Source: Mytilus trossulus
Lineage: Eukaryota > Mollusca > Bivalvia > Mytilida > Mytilidae
Direction of reading: 5' to 3'
Assembly: GCF_036588685.1 (NCBI RefSeq)
Contig: NC_086386.1
Coordinates: forward strand, 19,178,931-19,242,930
Length of the DNA: 64,000 nucleotides
The notes beneath the pieces were generated by a model. That model did not search any database. It saw nothing but the letters and a program-made list of their open reading frames with translations, and was not told the DNA's origin. Of the stretch, positions 11,681 to 26,600 are shown piece by piece. The first letter of the stretch is position 1. Every line of letters starts with the position of its first letter. The position numbers and the translations under genes are program-made.

Positions 11681-14600
11681 GATTATGATCAAGCAATCAT
11701 GTTTCATGAAAAATTGAAATTTAATATTGTTCTTGCGTCACTTCTGAAAACAAATCCACATGTACTCTGAAACAACAAGTACAATCGACCTCAAAATTTG
11801 CAGTCAGCAGGGCATACATGTACTAAAAGTTTATAAAAAAAACTTGGTGCAGATATCTTTCAAAGCTTTTCCTAGAGAAAAGAAATGGCAATGCCTTAAA
11901 AATCGCTTGCTATGTCTGTAAATCTCAGTAAAAACCTACAATAAAATGTCCGCTCCGAGATTGAAATACTAATCTGTGTTACAAACAGGTGTTGAAAAAT
12001 GTACAATATCAGAAAATAATCAATAAATGTGTTTTAAAGTTACACCGGATCAATTAAATCCAAAGCATGCACTGCCCGTGAACTGTCATCAAAAGATGTC
12101 AATTTCCTACAATGACAAAAGAAATTACATTGTGTACATTCCGTCTCTATACATGTTGTCTGTTCAACGTTCCGACCTAAAGAGAAATAAAAAGACAAGT
12201 TTTCGTTATTATAAACCCAAGTCACGTGATGTCTCCTCAATCTGGCGCGCGCGCTGTACCTAAAATAGAAGTAAAACTTTCCAAACTAAACATAAAACTT
12301 CTCCGGTAACAATAATATAGATCCCATACAGAAACAGACAAACAAACATACAACCCCCCCCCCCCCCCCCCCCCCCCCCCAATTCAATCAATTTCAAGGG
12401 GGGGAAAACCACCTACAATTGCTTTTCAAAAGCAATTGATTTATATTTTTATTTAAATTTATTTCACAACAATTGTCCAGTTTATCAGACAAGATTTGAT
12501 GCCAGTTGTATTATTATAGGATAGTGGACGGACTGCAGTAATGACGGCTGCCTATTACGGACAACTGGAGGTCACCCGATTTCTTCTGGACAGCGGGTGT
12601 AAACCAGATATCACAACACATGTATGTCATCACTTTACTCTTATCAAATTCCTTAATCTATACAAAATTATGTTGTTAATTAGATATGTTTAATGGACAA
12701 TACATATTTGTAAGGATTATATAAAGTGGGGTCTCATTTTGTTTGTCTCCTTGTACTCAATCAGGATATTCAAAAATTTAAATTTCTATGAAAAATTTAC
12801 TTTTAAAAAAAAATTGATGATTATTCAGAATCCTGTTAATCAGACAGATTTAATCATTATACAAACACATACTTAGAAAATTATATAAATTGGGATGTCA
12901 TTTTACTCAGAGATTTAATCATTATATCAACAAATACTTGTTAGGTCTATATATTTAAGGGATATATCATTTTACTCAGAGATTTAATCATTATATCAAC
13001 AAATACTTGTTAATAGGATTATATAAAGTGAGATGTCATTTTACTCAGAGAATTTTAATTAATACATTGACATAAAAAAAATCCTTTCTATAAAAAAACA
13101 ATTTTAACATGACAGTTCTGATGGAAGTTTTTACATCTCACAAAAAAAACATGTTGTTTATGTGTTGTTTATGTTCAATATAAATACAAATGTGACTGGT
13201 CATTTTATTTAGTTTTGACCACTGATTCATGTGATATATATTTTATTTATATTTATTAAACAACATTGTCCAGTTTATCAGACTAGTTTTAATGTCAGTT
13301 GTAGGATATGTCGTATATTAAAGATATTGATGACAAAGTATTGTCCAAAATATTTACATGTTATTTGGTTATATTATAGAATGATGGATACACAGCTTTA
13401 CATTGGGCTGCTTTGTTCGGACATTTACAAATCACAAGATATCTTGTAGAGCAAGGATATATCAATCCCTTGATTAAATCACATGAGGTAATATTTCATA
13501 ATATATTCCGAGTGATCAACTATTAAGTAATGAAACACTAATATGACGTATAACATATAGTTAGTAAAAAAACTATTCAAGGCTATAATCATGATTGTTA
13601 AAAGTCATATGATCCTTGGACTTGAAATATGAAAGCGTTATATAGACTTGAATGGCTAAATTTTACTATAAATCACGTGAACATACTCTCATACTTGCTT
13701 TAATTTAAAACAATCTTCAAACCAATTTGCAAACAAAACTTACACCATTCGTTGTCGTGCAGTTATAACAAAAATTAATTACTAGACAATAATTGTATGT
13801 TCGATAAGGGGTAAATACATTTTTTAAATTGTGTTGGCACTTTAAAATAAATTTAAAAACGATGACCCTATGAAGACTATTATTTAGTTTCCAATTCATG
13901 CATATATTTAAGCTGTCTAGTGGCAGAGAAACCTATCATATTTGTCATCGTTTATTTGATTCCCGATTCAAACAATGACATCTGTGATAACAGTAAAAAC
14001 TATCAAATGATGTGTAACGTGTAACCGGGCGATCAATGGATCCGTATCTGAATAAATCGGGATTTCAAGTGCTAAACTCAATTGTTTTCACCACAACAAG
14101 TTGTCCTATCTAAAACAATAAACACACCCTTAAATGAATTCACAATGTCAAATATATACGCCACACAATGCACATTAATCAAAATGCCGGGTAAAGTACC
14201 TCATTCAAAATGCACAGACACAATGTTCATAACAGAATATATATACACAATGTCACTATGTAATCACTATGCAACATGTAACAGACCGATTTATTCACAA
14301 AGTCACTAACAGATCATTATGCAACATGCATACAGCCCTTTATTACACCATGTATGCAAAAGAGGGACGAAAGATACCAAAAGGGACAGCCAAACTCGTA
14401 AATCTAAAACAAACTGACAACGCCACGGCTAAAAATGAAAAAGACAAACAGAAAAACAATAGTACACATGACACAACAAAGAAAACTAAAGAATAAACAA
14501 CACGAACCCCACTAAAAACTAGGGGTGATCTCAGGTGCTCCGGAAAGGTAAGCAGATCCTGCTCCACATGCGGCACCCGTCGTGTTGCTTATGTGATTAC

Positions 14601-17600
14601 AAATCCGGTAAATAGTCTAATTCGGTAGGTCAAATATTATGAAAGGGAAGGGGATTGTAGTTACGACGTAAGGAACATATCCGACATCATCTGTGAAACG
14701 GTTATTCCATAACGGTCAACCAACTCGTGATGGCGTCCGTAAAATTTACGAAGGGATGATTTCAACTTCACCATTTGGAACTCTTGGTTTAATAGCTTCC
14801 TTGTGAGCAGTAACCCTCTATCAAGAAAATCATGATAGGCAATGCAAGCACGTAATCATGTAAGTATCACGCAAAACGTATGAACACAAAATCACATATA
14901 TACAACTTCTATTTGCAACGTCCACCAATATTGGTATCCTCTTGTTAGTCTGCAACTAACCACAATGGCACAATTACACTTGCACAATGTTTCAATTTAC
15001 AAGGAATATATATATAAACACAGCTGTACTCACGCACTAACTATCCCGTTGAGTTCCCACACAATCAATATTCTCCAAACTGGTAAGGTTTAACATATAT
15101 AGGAGGGTGTGGTTTGGGTATACGTATATAGGAGGGTATGAATGGGTATATATCTAATGAACCAACATAATATGGTTTGCATCTGAAAAAATAAAACAAA
15201 ACAACACTCAGCTGCTACTGGTACTAATTGTAAGATATTTTACGTAAGTCGTCTTTGTAATTAAGAGATGAAAGCAATATAAAGATGTGTCTGAATTTCA
15301 GGGTCACACTCCATATGATCTAGCAGCAGAATATGAGTTTGGACAGTATACAGAAGTGATGGAATACTTACAGGTACATATAGTGTTGAAACAAACATCA
15401 TGGTTATTATCAAACATTGTCATTCATGGCAAGTGTACAAAGAATTACCGATATTGTCGATATCGCAAAGTAGACAATGTCAACACGATATTGTACAACG
15501 TTGCCGATATCGTGTCCTACTTTTGTTTTGATCGTTGACACTGATGATATCGCGAAGTAGACAATGTCAACACGATATTGTACAACTTTGTCGATATCGT
15601 TTCATACTCTTGTCTACATAGTTGACATTGACGATATCGCGAAGTAGACAATGTCAACACGATAATGTACAATGTTGCCGATATCGTGTCATACTTTTGT
15701 CTTCATCGTTGACATTGACGATATCTCAAAGTAGACAATGTCAACACGATATTGTACAACTTTGTCGATATCATTTCATAGCCTTCTTAGCGATGTAGTC
15801 AAATTTAATTCTGCACATTTTTTGAAAAGACGGTATATCTGATAGGGTAAAAACAGTAGTGGTTCAACACCATCTACAGTTGACAAAGACATCATCAATA
15901 CAAATAATAACAAGTGTGGGGTCAAGGAATATTATAATAGTCAACAGTTTGACTGATTTTCCATTCAAAAATTTAAAACATCACGTTTACTTATTCAGGT
16001 GTCCGAAGCGCTTTTCTTGATTAACCTTCATGAGGAACGCTCGTTTATCTGAAAAATAGTTTTTTTTTCTCAGATTATTTTATCTAATGTGAAGTATTTT
16101 ATTACATTGTACGTATTGTGCATATCCTAACTTTTTCAGACTTTCATGTCCGAGAAATCTTCAGGTGTTACTGCTGAACTAGAGACAGAAGGTATGTTTT
16201 TAAACTTAGTTTTATTGTTACATATATTGTCGTTGCGCTTCCATCGTGTTGTAGATGACATTTTGTTTTGAAACGACCCTAAAATATTTGGTTGGTTACT
16301 GATTTGAATCAATAATTTTATGGTAATTTTGCAGTTTTTGGTTACTATCTTAAACAGCACTAATGTTCAGCAAAGTTAGGCCTACAAATAAGTCAGCATG
16401 TCCAAAATTGTCAATAGACCCCTTTTTTTCTCTTCTCTTTTGAAACAACTAAGACAAATTTTGTCAAGCAACATTTATTAACATGTCCATGGGCAACAAA
16501 GACCCTAAAAATTGGTTGTCCAAAAGGTCAAATGTACTAGTCGGACATATGTGTAGACAGCGAAATCAAATAACTAAAACTGTATGTTCCCAGACCAGAT
16601 AGAATAAAACAAAATGTGATTAGTTTTAATTTACACTTTACATGTTAGATCAAAAAAGCCTTTTGACAGTTTTCTAAGTGTCATATCAGTATAATATATA
16701 CTATAGACAATAATGCCAAATTTATGAACTTAAGATGTTCGATTTGGAAAGAACCTCATATATCACCTGCTCCAAACAAACCATTTGACCATAGATATAA
16801 CCCATTTTGCACATTTATTCTGTGATAATTGTCCTTTTTCTAGATAAGCCTTGGGACAAAAAAAAAGCAATACACAAAAACCTGTCCGATTCAACATCAT
16901 TAGGGTATATTTATCAATAAATGCGTTCGATGAGTCTGCCTCCCATAAAACATGGCCAAATGATTCTGTAGCAAACAATATATCTATGTAAGTGCCACAA
17001 AGTCATTTTTTTATGACTAAAATTGATTTTTGACTTTGTTAGGGGATAATTGCGTAAACCGTATAGTCGTAGAAGTATTGGATTGCGGAAAAAATAATTG
17101 AGGGGGAACTCTGTTATTTTCTGATTAAATAGATTTGTCTGTTCGTCATAAACTCCATTGACAATGTTTAAAAAGACATAATGTATAACTCTTAAAACAA
17201 ATTAACTGCTCTAGACTCATGCAATGACATCTGGGACTGATGACCTTGACAAAGGTCACAACCTAGATAATACAAGGCGAAAATACCTCTCAACTGTTCG
17301 TGAACAATTGACATTTTTATATTTTTATTCTATTTTTTTTAGCTAGATATGTAAAATAATATCTCTTTTTCAACATTTTATCTGATTTTCAATATGACTT
17401 CTATGTTCGACTTTTATAGATTCCTTCTAGATAACTGGACGTCACAGATTCAACATCAATCAATCGATGTTTAACATAGACTTAAAAATATTGAGAACAA
17501 ACTTTACAGTTATTATTTTATAATATTTACAGTCATGCTGTGCTTGTTCGTGTGAAAATGTCTCGTATTAATACACCGTCAATCTTTCATGTCTTGCTAT

Positions 17601-20600
17601 TTAATATTTTCTTAATTTCTTCAAAATACAGATCCGGTCATCTGTTATGTATATGGCCCTTTCATACTATTTAAACTGCTAGGATTTCTGACATATATTT
17701 AGACGTACCCCGAGCTGTCTTTCATTTGTTGTCTAGTTTTATATGTATTGTATCTCATTTGGCATTTTTTACTAATACATTGGTCTTTTGTTCGGAAATG
17801 TATGACAAATGTATGTTGAAAAACCTCGCTCGTAATTATAAATTATTAAATTCATGGACTGTTTATGTCAAGTGTAAATTCAATCATATTTAGCAGCGAT
17901 AGAAGATTTTCAAAATTAATTCACTTATCTTGTATCCCTGGTGTTTTAATTTGAGAACCGTCGTACACAAACATCTCACAAATTGGCATTTCGAGGCGGA
18001 TGGGTAAAAAGAAGGTGAACTCAGGTTTATTGTTATCATTAGTACCGCTTTAGTCGACGTTAGAGGCCTTCAAATGCCTTTGTTGTATGGTATAAATGAT
18101 TCGTTCATTGTTGCTGACCCTATAATATCAACTGGCAAGAGAAGAACAGGAATAAAAGCTCTGTTCATTATTATGTTTTTATTTTTTATATGGCTTGTGT
18201 GAGATTTTGACTTATGCACATTTACTCCATTTGCCTTTAAGTCAGTCAACAAATCTTAGATAAATTTGGACTGTTTAATTATACGAAACGGAAATAAAAG
18301 ACATCCTACTTGGTCATTAATAATTGATATTTGATTGTTATTCACTTTTCTAGGCAGGAAAAGTATACAAATGTTTCATTTTTAAAATTGTATCTGATAT
18401 TCAAAATGATTTTCATATCTGACATCCATAGATTCCTTAAACATGTTATAGATAACCAATAATAGATCAAACTATGATATTTAACATTGATTTTTAATTA
18501 TTTGTTGAGAAAAATATTAAAAACAAAATTTAAAAAAATCTTTATTGAACTAGAACTTGGACTTAACGATATTTTTTATATAAAAAAAAATTAATTTCAG
18601 ATCCAATCCAGACACAAACAAAGTCTGCTATGTTAAACAGGTTACTTGGTAGTGGAACGTATGATTCCTATGACATGCGCTGTATGGTAACAGGCCAGTT
18701 CGGTGTCGGAAAAACGAGTCTTGTCAAGCTCTTAGCTGGCGATGTCATCCCAGAAGGAAGACATCCTACCGATGGAATTTCCCTTATAGAAGGTCGGTGT
18801 GGACTCGATGTTGAAACTAAAAGCTGGATTTATTTTGATCCAGGTAGGCATGTGTATGCCATTTTAGCTTTTCTTTTATGTTTGAATACCTCATTTGTTT
18901 TTTCCACCTCTGTTTTACCTTTAGAATCAGGTAATCTTTATAAATTGAAAAGACAGAGACATCTATAGAAAAAAAGCCTGCGGCTTATTAAGCAAATTTA
19001 AACGGTGATACGAACTTTTCACTATTGTTAGGATTGCTCAATGTAGTCTCTCTTATGATTTGAACAAATTTCTAGTCTAATATACAGAAGATACTGTCTT
19101 TTTATCATGTTTACCGTCGTATTTTCACAATTTTTAATGCCTTAACCGGCTTTAGATATCCTTGTGCATTTTGTTTCTACAGGGCCGTAATACTGACTTT
19201 TGATAAGAATAAACAACTTCTGCATATTATGATATTTTTTTAGCAAGTTCAAAATGATATACTTTAATGTACTCTTCGCAAAGCTCTTTTAATTATAAGT
19301 CCCTTACTGACGAACGGGACTTAAGATTTGCATTCTGTCCATCTGTCTATCTGTCATTCCATCTGAGTGTCTGTCAGTCCATCCGTCAAACCGGCAAATC
19401 AGTTTTCCACACTTGTTTTTCCTGTTGGAGTTGACTGTAATTTGATATTTGATGTATAGTTTTATCATGAAATGTTACAGATCAAGTTTCAATTTTTTGC
19501 TGGTCTGATCAACATTTGAGTTATGGTCTTTGACTTAGGAAATTCAGTAAAATTATCTGTTTCCACACTTTTTACGCCCTTCTTGAAGATACTGATTTGG
19601 TAATGGGATATAGTTGTATCATGACAAGTAACATTTCAAGTTTGAACTTTGTTCTAGTTATACGATTTTGTGCACAGTTATGGTTTTTGGTCTTGAAAAT
19701 TTACTCAAATAATCAGTTCTCCACACTTTTTCCGTCATTCTGAAAAGTGTTCCTTTTTTAATTGGCATATAGTTTTATCATGACAAGTTACAGATCACGT
19801 TTGAAAGATATTGACTTGATATTTGTTAAATAGTTTACTCCAGGACAAGTTATAGAACAAGTTACAATTTTGTTTCAATACAATGAATTTTTAACTAGTA
19901 CGTGACTTTGAATTGCCATTCATTACTCACAAAATGGGTGTAAGCTTTAAATTTGGAGCGTATTGTCTGTTAATTTACTGCCGTTCTATCTGCGAACGTT
20001 TTAAAATAATCCTTGTTCTACAGTTAACTTTAATCATTCCTGAGGTTTCTGCTCATCAATAAAAGTTGAACAGAAATAAAACAGAAAAAAATGGTAGTTT
20101 GTATCTTTGCTTAAAATACAGAGCAACATACCTTATTTATTATGTTGGATCATGTTAACTTTTTGTTAACAATCATTCAAATTATTTGGTCGTGAGTATG
20201 TCTATGATGAAAATTCAAAAAAAGAAAGATGGTATCATAGAACCAGGTTTAATCCACCATTTTCTACATTTGAAAATGCCTGTACCAAGTCAGGAATATG
20301 ACAGTTCTTGTCCATTCGTTTTTGATGCGTTTTGTTTTTTGATTTTGCCATGTGATTATGGACTTTCCAAATTGATTTTCCTCTGAGTTCAGTATTTTTG
20401 TGATTTTACTTTTTTCAGTATAATTTTAGCACAGTATTAAACCAAATCAAATATTTTTATATCTTTCAAAGTGATATATTATATTTTACAGAAACGTATG
20501 ATGCTTTAGATGTTGTGTATAATAAGGTGTTAATGACTTCAGTGGAAGAGGATGAAAGAAAAGAAGAAACCACACCGAAGAAACCACATTTACCAGATTC

Positions 20601-23600
20601 AAATCATGGTCCCTTCCAACATCCTCTAGCAACCAAATCTCTATCACCTCAAATATCTGACAGTGTGTCTAAGAGAAGACCAGAGATGAAAACACACATG
20701 AAATCGAAAATGACCAGAGAAGAAATAAGAAAAAGAATGGAAAAAGTCATTCAAAGTGGAAACTACAAAATGAAAGTTGGAAGATTGATCTTTTGGGACT
20801 TCGGCGGACAGTATGTATACTATACAACACACCAAACCTTCATGACTTTCAGAGCTTTGTTTCTTGTGGTATTTGATGGAAGCAAAAACCTACATGAGCT
20901 AGTTCCAGATGTTCTGTGCTTTCCAGGGCAGCACATGACACCAACCCCAGCAGGTACTGCACGTTATTCACAATACAAAGACTCATATTGAACATCATAT
21001 GTTAACTATATAAAAACACATCTACATTATTACCAGTATTAACAACAAGGCTTTCCAGGTAACTGTGATAATGCTTACTTGAAGACAGCCAAATCTTGCC
21101 CTATAATCATATGAATTTTACCTGTCATTCAAATGTTTGCAAATGTACTGTTCCATTTGATAGCTTATTGTTATCAAATGTGCCAGGATTATAATTAAAT
21201 ACGCCAGACCCGCGTTTATAAAAATGACTATACAATTAATATTCATGTCAACACGGAAGTGCTGACTACTGTGCTGGTGAAACCCTCGGGGACGATACGT
21301 CCACCAGATGTGACATTTGCTATCAAAGGTACCAGGATTATAATTTAATACGCCAGACGCGCGTTTCGGCTAGATGAGACTCATCCTTGACGCTCAGATC
21401 AAAATAGTTATAAAGCTAAACAAGTACAAAGTTGAAGAACATTGAGAACCCAAAATTCCAAAACTTTGTGCCAAATACGGCTAAGGTAATCTATTCCTGG
21501 GATAATAAAAATCCTTAGTTTTTCGAAAATATAAAGTTTTTCCAACTGGAAATTTATAAAACAAAAAGACCATATAATTGATAATCATGCCAACACGGGA
21601 GTGCTCATATCAAACATGTCTAAGCTAGTTGGGAAGTCAGTACCGATGAACTATATATAAATGAGTTATGCCCCTTGGAAACAATAATTATACGGAAAGT
21701 TGCATCGATTGTGCCCTCATATGTACAATTCTTTCCATAATTCAATGAAACTAATACATTAGGCTTCAATCAATCAAGTCTTGGACTAGTTAAAAATAAG
21801 TGCTGAATAATTATTGTCATAAGAGTTATATTGTTAGTGCACTCTTGTGTACAATACACCTTATCGCTAATCCCGGCTAACCCAGCTGTTTGAACTTTTG
21901 ACGCATACAACAATCACATTTCCATTGTGGCGTCAGATATTTTGTTTTATGACGTCAAATTTTTACGGGAACCTGAGTGATATCCAGCAATGGCGGACAA
22001 GTAGCGATAAGGTGTATTCTTATCAGAATATCAAAAATAATCTGTCAACCACCCTTTTTTGTAATGTTTACCAACATACACAAAAATTATATTCTGCTTG
22101 GATTTTAAAAAAGCTGAAATGTTCCTGTCCAGGGTAAAGATTTAAACAAATTGCTACACAATGGGAAAAAAAGTAAAATCACAAAAATACTGAACTCAGG
22201 GAAAATCAAATCGGAAAATTTAGAACAACATGACAAAATCATATGACAAAACATCAAAAACAATGAACAAAACTAAAATGTATTGCTTTTTTCATCGTTT
22301 CAATTAAGACGTGAGAGTTTCTAGTTTTTATCATGTTTGACAGAATCATTTGTTTGTGATTAGATCAGTATAAGATGACCTGCAAATGTTAGTTCAATGA
22401 TATTGGTATATGTAAATTTATTGGCATTTGCAATTCATATTTTCATGGAATTTATAAAGCCCCACCTCCTCATCATGTTTCAGTGACATTGAATCTTTTG
22501 CATAGTTTACAAGTTTATGTTTGTATTTATGTTTATTAAACAATAAGTCAATCGTATTCGGTATGCAGTTGTATTAACATTGACAAATCTCATTCCCATT
22601 AAGATTGTTCAGCCATATACCTTCAGTCATGGTTCATCGACCCTTAATATTTGCATAATTTACATTTTCAAGTATTACTATTTTAATTTCAATATTTGCA
22701 TTATAAAAAATTACAAAAAGGCTAGATATATCTTGAGAAAATAGGATTTTTTTTAAAACAATACCCAAGAGTCATTTATTGCTAGATAATATATATATTA
22801 TAGTTAAACAAATAAGTGTTACTGATATTTACTGGTTTATTTCATTACTGATAATTTAAAATTTAGCTGTTAGATTAAAACTAATATTGATTTACTATAA
22901 TGATGCTTAAGAAAACAACCCTGGATTTCTGATATTAACAAACAGGGAATCGTCACTGGAATGCTGGATTAGTGAGATATATTGTCAACAGCAGAAAGTG
23001 GATTCGTTGTTGAATAAAAATAAAAAAAGATTTATTTCTATGATAACAGTTTATATAAAATTTTTATTGTATTGGGTGTTTTTTTTAAATATATTTTAGT
23101 ATTTCTACAACATTGGGTTAACTCAATCCTAACGTATTGTAAGGTGGTGTATGTAGGCATTCCAAAGATCTTATTTGTTGCCACCCATAAAGATAAAGTA
23201 CCAATGGTAAGTAATTTAGTTATAAACAGGAGGAAGGACAAGTCAATCTTTTTACGTTTCCAGTTATTTATTTCATGTTCTTAATTTAATGTAACAATAA
23301 AAAACAAAGTACAAATGATAAGTCATTTAGTTATAAACAGGACGCTGGACATGGCAATCTTTTTACGTGTCCAGTTATTTGTTTATAGTTCTTAATGTAC
23401 CCATTAAAAACAAAGTAAAAAGTAAAATCACAAAAAAATACTGATCTCCGAGGAAAATTCAAAACGGAAAGTCCCCAATCAAATGGCAAATGCAAATGAT
23501 AAAACACATCAAACGAATGGTCAACATATGTCATAATCCTTACTTGGTACAGGCATTTTTTAAGTAATTTAGATATTATCAGAAGACTGATCAAGTCAAT

Positions 23601-26600
23601 CTTTTTCCGTGTCCAATTATTTATTATAGTTCTTAATTAAAATTTATATTGTCTTTTATTCATTTTACATTTTTTAATATGGCAGGGTAAATTTTAAATG
23701 GCAAATTTCTTGTGCAATGGATCATAAACATTTCATTCTATTGATTCATAAGATTAAATGCAGATATTTGTGTTGGTATTAAGTAAGTAAGACAGCAGCC
23801 CAACATCATAAAAAATCAAAGAACATTTGAGGTCAACGGTCATCAAGAATATACAAATGTAAAAAATCAAGCTCTAAATCATTTGACTCAAATATTAATG
23901 ATGTTTTTTTTTAATTGTTAAAGATCTGCAATTACGCTAATGTAACGTTAGAATACCATCTCCTCTATGGTCGGATTGGTGTAGTATATAAGTACTCTGA
24001 AGACATGTATTGTTGTAATTCCTAGGTACTTTCAATATCATCATTTAGGAAAAATAAAAAATAAATAGAAAAAAATTAAAAAGAAGGATTATGTCATATC
24101 TTAAATTATCACTTTTAAGGATGATGTTGAGTCCAGACGTGAGGAGTTGTACAATGGAGTAGAGGAATTGTTCAAGGACCACGAGGGACGAAACCATCTA
24201 GTCCTTACACAACGGATATTTGTCAATGCAAGGGATAACACAGATACAGAAATTCAAGTCCTCAAGAAAGCCATCACAGAACTAACGTTTGAACATCCTT
24301 GTTGGGGGGAGAAGATGCCCAACGCTTGTGTCCCCCTTGAACTCGAGATTGCAGAGCTGGTAGCAGAAGGAAAACAAATATTGTCATTGAAGGATGTAGA
24401 AGAATTGAATGTTATAAGCAAGGTGTCTGTACTGTCCCCAGACCTACTCAAGGATTTCCTTAATTTCCACCACTCCCTGGGAAAGATTGTTTACTTTGAT
24501 ACTCCACAACTAAAAGATTTCGTTATCATCAACCCCTTACTCATGGTGGAGGTTATGAGGTCATTTGTGACAGGTAGTTATGTCAATACTTATTAAGGAA
24601 GTTATGATATTGTGTGACAGGTACCATAAAGCGAGTTAATTTTGCGGGGTGTAAATATTCGATTTTTTTCGTGGATAGAACATTGATAAAAGTTTTCAAT
24701 CCGGAAAAGTATTAACCGCAAAAATTAGTTCGTATACTGTGTATTTAATTTTATTTCGTGAGTATAAATTCTCGTGGATTGATAAAAACGTATGGTTTTG
24801 CCAATCTCTGCTTACGAATTCTATAGAATAGAAAATTGTAAATCGTTAAACATTTCAATTCGTGGTTCATCCATACCAACGAAACCCAAGAAAATTGGTA
24901 TCCAACGAATAATAATGAATCCACAGAATATCATAAAAACAAATATGCAACTTACATGATCATTGATAAGGGTTTATATTCGAGGAAAACGAGAGTTTGA
25001 GACAACTTGATGGGGTCATTAAACGATTTCCTTCATATCTGTTCGCTCCTTTGAACTATTAAAACCATGCTTTTAATGTTATCAAATATTATATTTTTTT
25101 ATGATTTTCAAATAAATTTGAATATCGAACAACAAACTGGCTGCAAACTTAACACCCATTACATTATCCCGTTTTTAGATAGTTTGTTAATCATGTTAAT
25201 GTTTGCTTAAATTTTGCAGATAAACTATTTTGGCCAGTGGAAACGAGAATTCATGAAACTTTCAAAAGAATGTCAAAATGTGGGACCATAAGACGGGAAG
25301 ATCTCTACCTAATTTGGAAGCAAAAAGATTTCTGTGCAATTCTACCTTACAAAGAGTTTATATTTAACATCCTGATCTATCTAGATATCTTGGCAGAGCA
25401 ACGGAGATATGACACAACTACAGGAAGTCGGTTACCAGTAGAAAACTTCTTTGTTCCCTGTATGGTTACAGAGAGAAATACCACCAGCTTCATGGACAAA
25501 GAATGTACACCAGAGAGAGCTATATGCTTAGCGTTTCTATTCAAAGGGACCATAATACCACCAGCTCTACCAAATCGTCTTATCAGCGCTTGTTTGAGCA
25601 TGTGGACTGTCAAGCAGTATGAGGGGAGACAACTCCTGTTCTCAGGATTTATTGGTTTATCATTTGACAAGTCACATGATATTGTTGTATGTGTTGAAGG
25701 CAACAAGATTCTTCTTTACATCGTCCACAGAACATCCTCCGGGTTAATCGTACCTGATATAGCTACAGGTGTTAAGGAATGCTTGTTCCTCACAATGGAA
25801 AGAATCTCAGATTTTTATCAGTCCACAATCCATGCAAAACGCAGCCAACAATCAATCTTCCATATTGAATACTCATGTTCAAAATTGCATTGTTTCATCA
25901 GTGAGAAGAAAGCTTTGCAGGCAAGCGAATGGGTATGCGACGAACATAATTTAACACACAAAGATGGAAACTGGCTTGTTTGGAACCAAGATAAGGTATG
26001 CACTATCTATTATTATAAACCAAATTGAACAATTTTTAGACAAAACAAAACAAAATATGAAAAAATTCAGAAACTTGGTTTCTACTCAGACAGACAATGA
26101 AACAAATAACCTAAAGATATTGAGAAATATAAAGATATTGAAAGAAAATAAAGATATTTAGAAACAATAAAAATATATAGAGACAAAACAGATATGTAAA
26201 GTCAATAAAGATATTTAGAGACAATAAAGATATTTAGAGACAATAAAGATATTTAGAGACAATAAAGATATTTAGAGACAATAAAGACATATAGAGGTCA
26301 ATCAATATAAGGTCTTCAACAATAATCAATGGGCGGCTCAAGTGTTTAACGAGCTATAATGCACGTTAACCTACATATTTGTGCATTCACCTGTTTGAAA
26401 AAAAACATAATAAGGATCTAAAAGTTGACTGGATAATCTAGAAAACAAACAATTTCAACAGTAACATTTATGCTGTGACTGGCGTGGTACATGTTAAGAA
26501 ACATTTTGCGTATTTTACATGATTATGTATTGACGACAAAAGTTTATGTTTTAAGTGTCTTCGAATTAATTTAACATTATATACAAGCATTACTTCATCT

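Noticed and set aside
22944-23030. Possible extra exon after ACAG at 22944-22947
   Set aside because: It reads out of phase with exon 8, has no good donor, and exon 8 joins exon 9 in frame without it.
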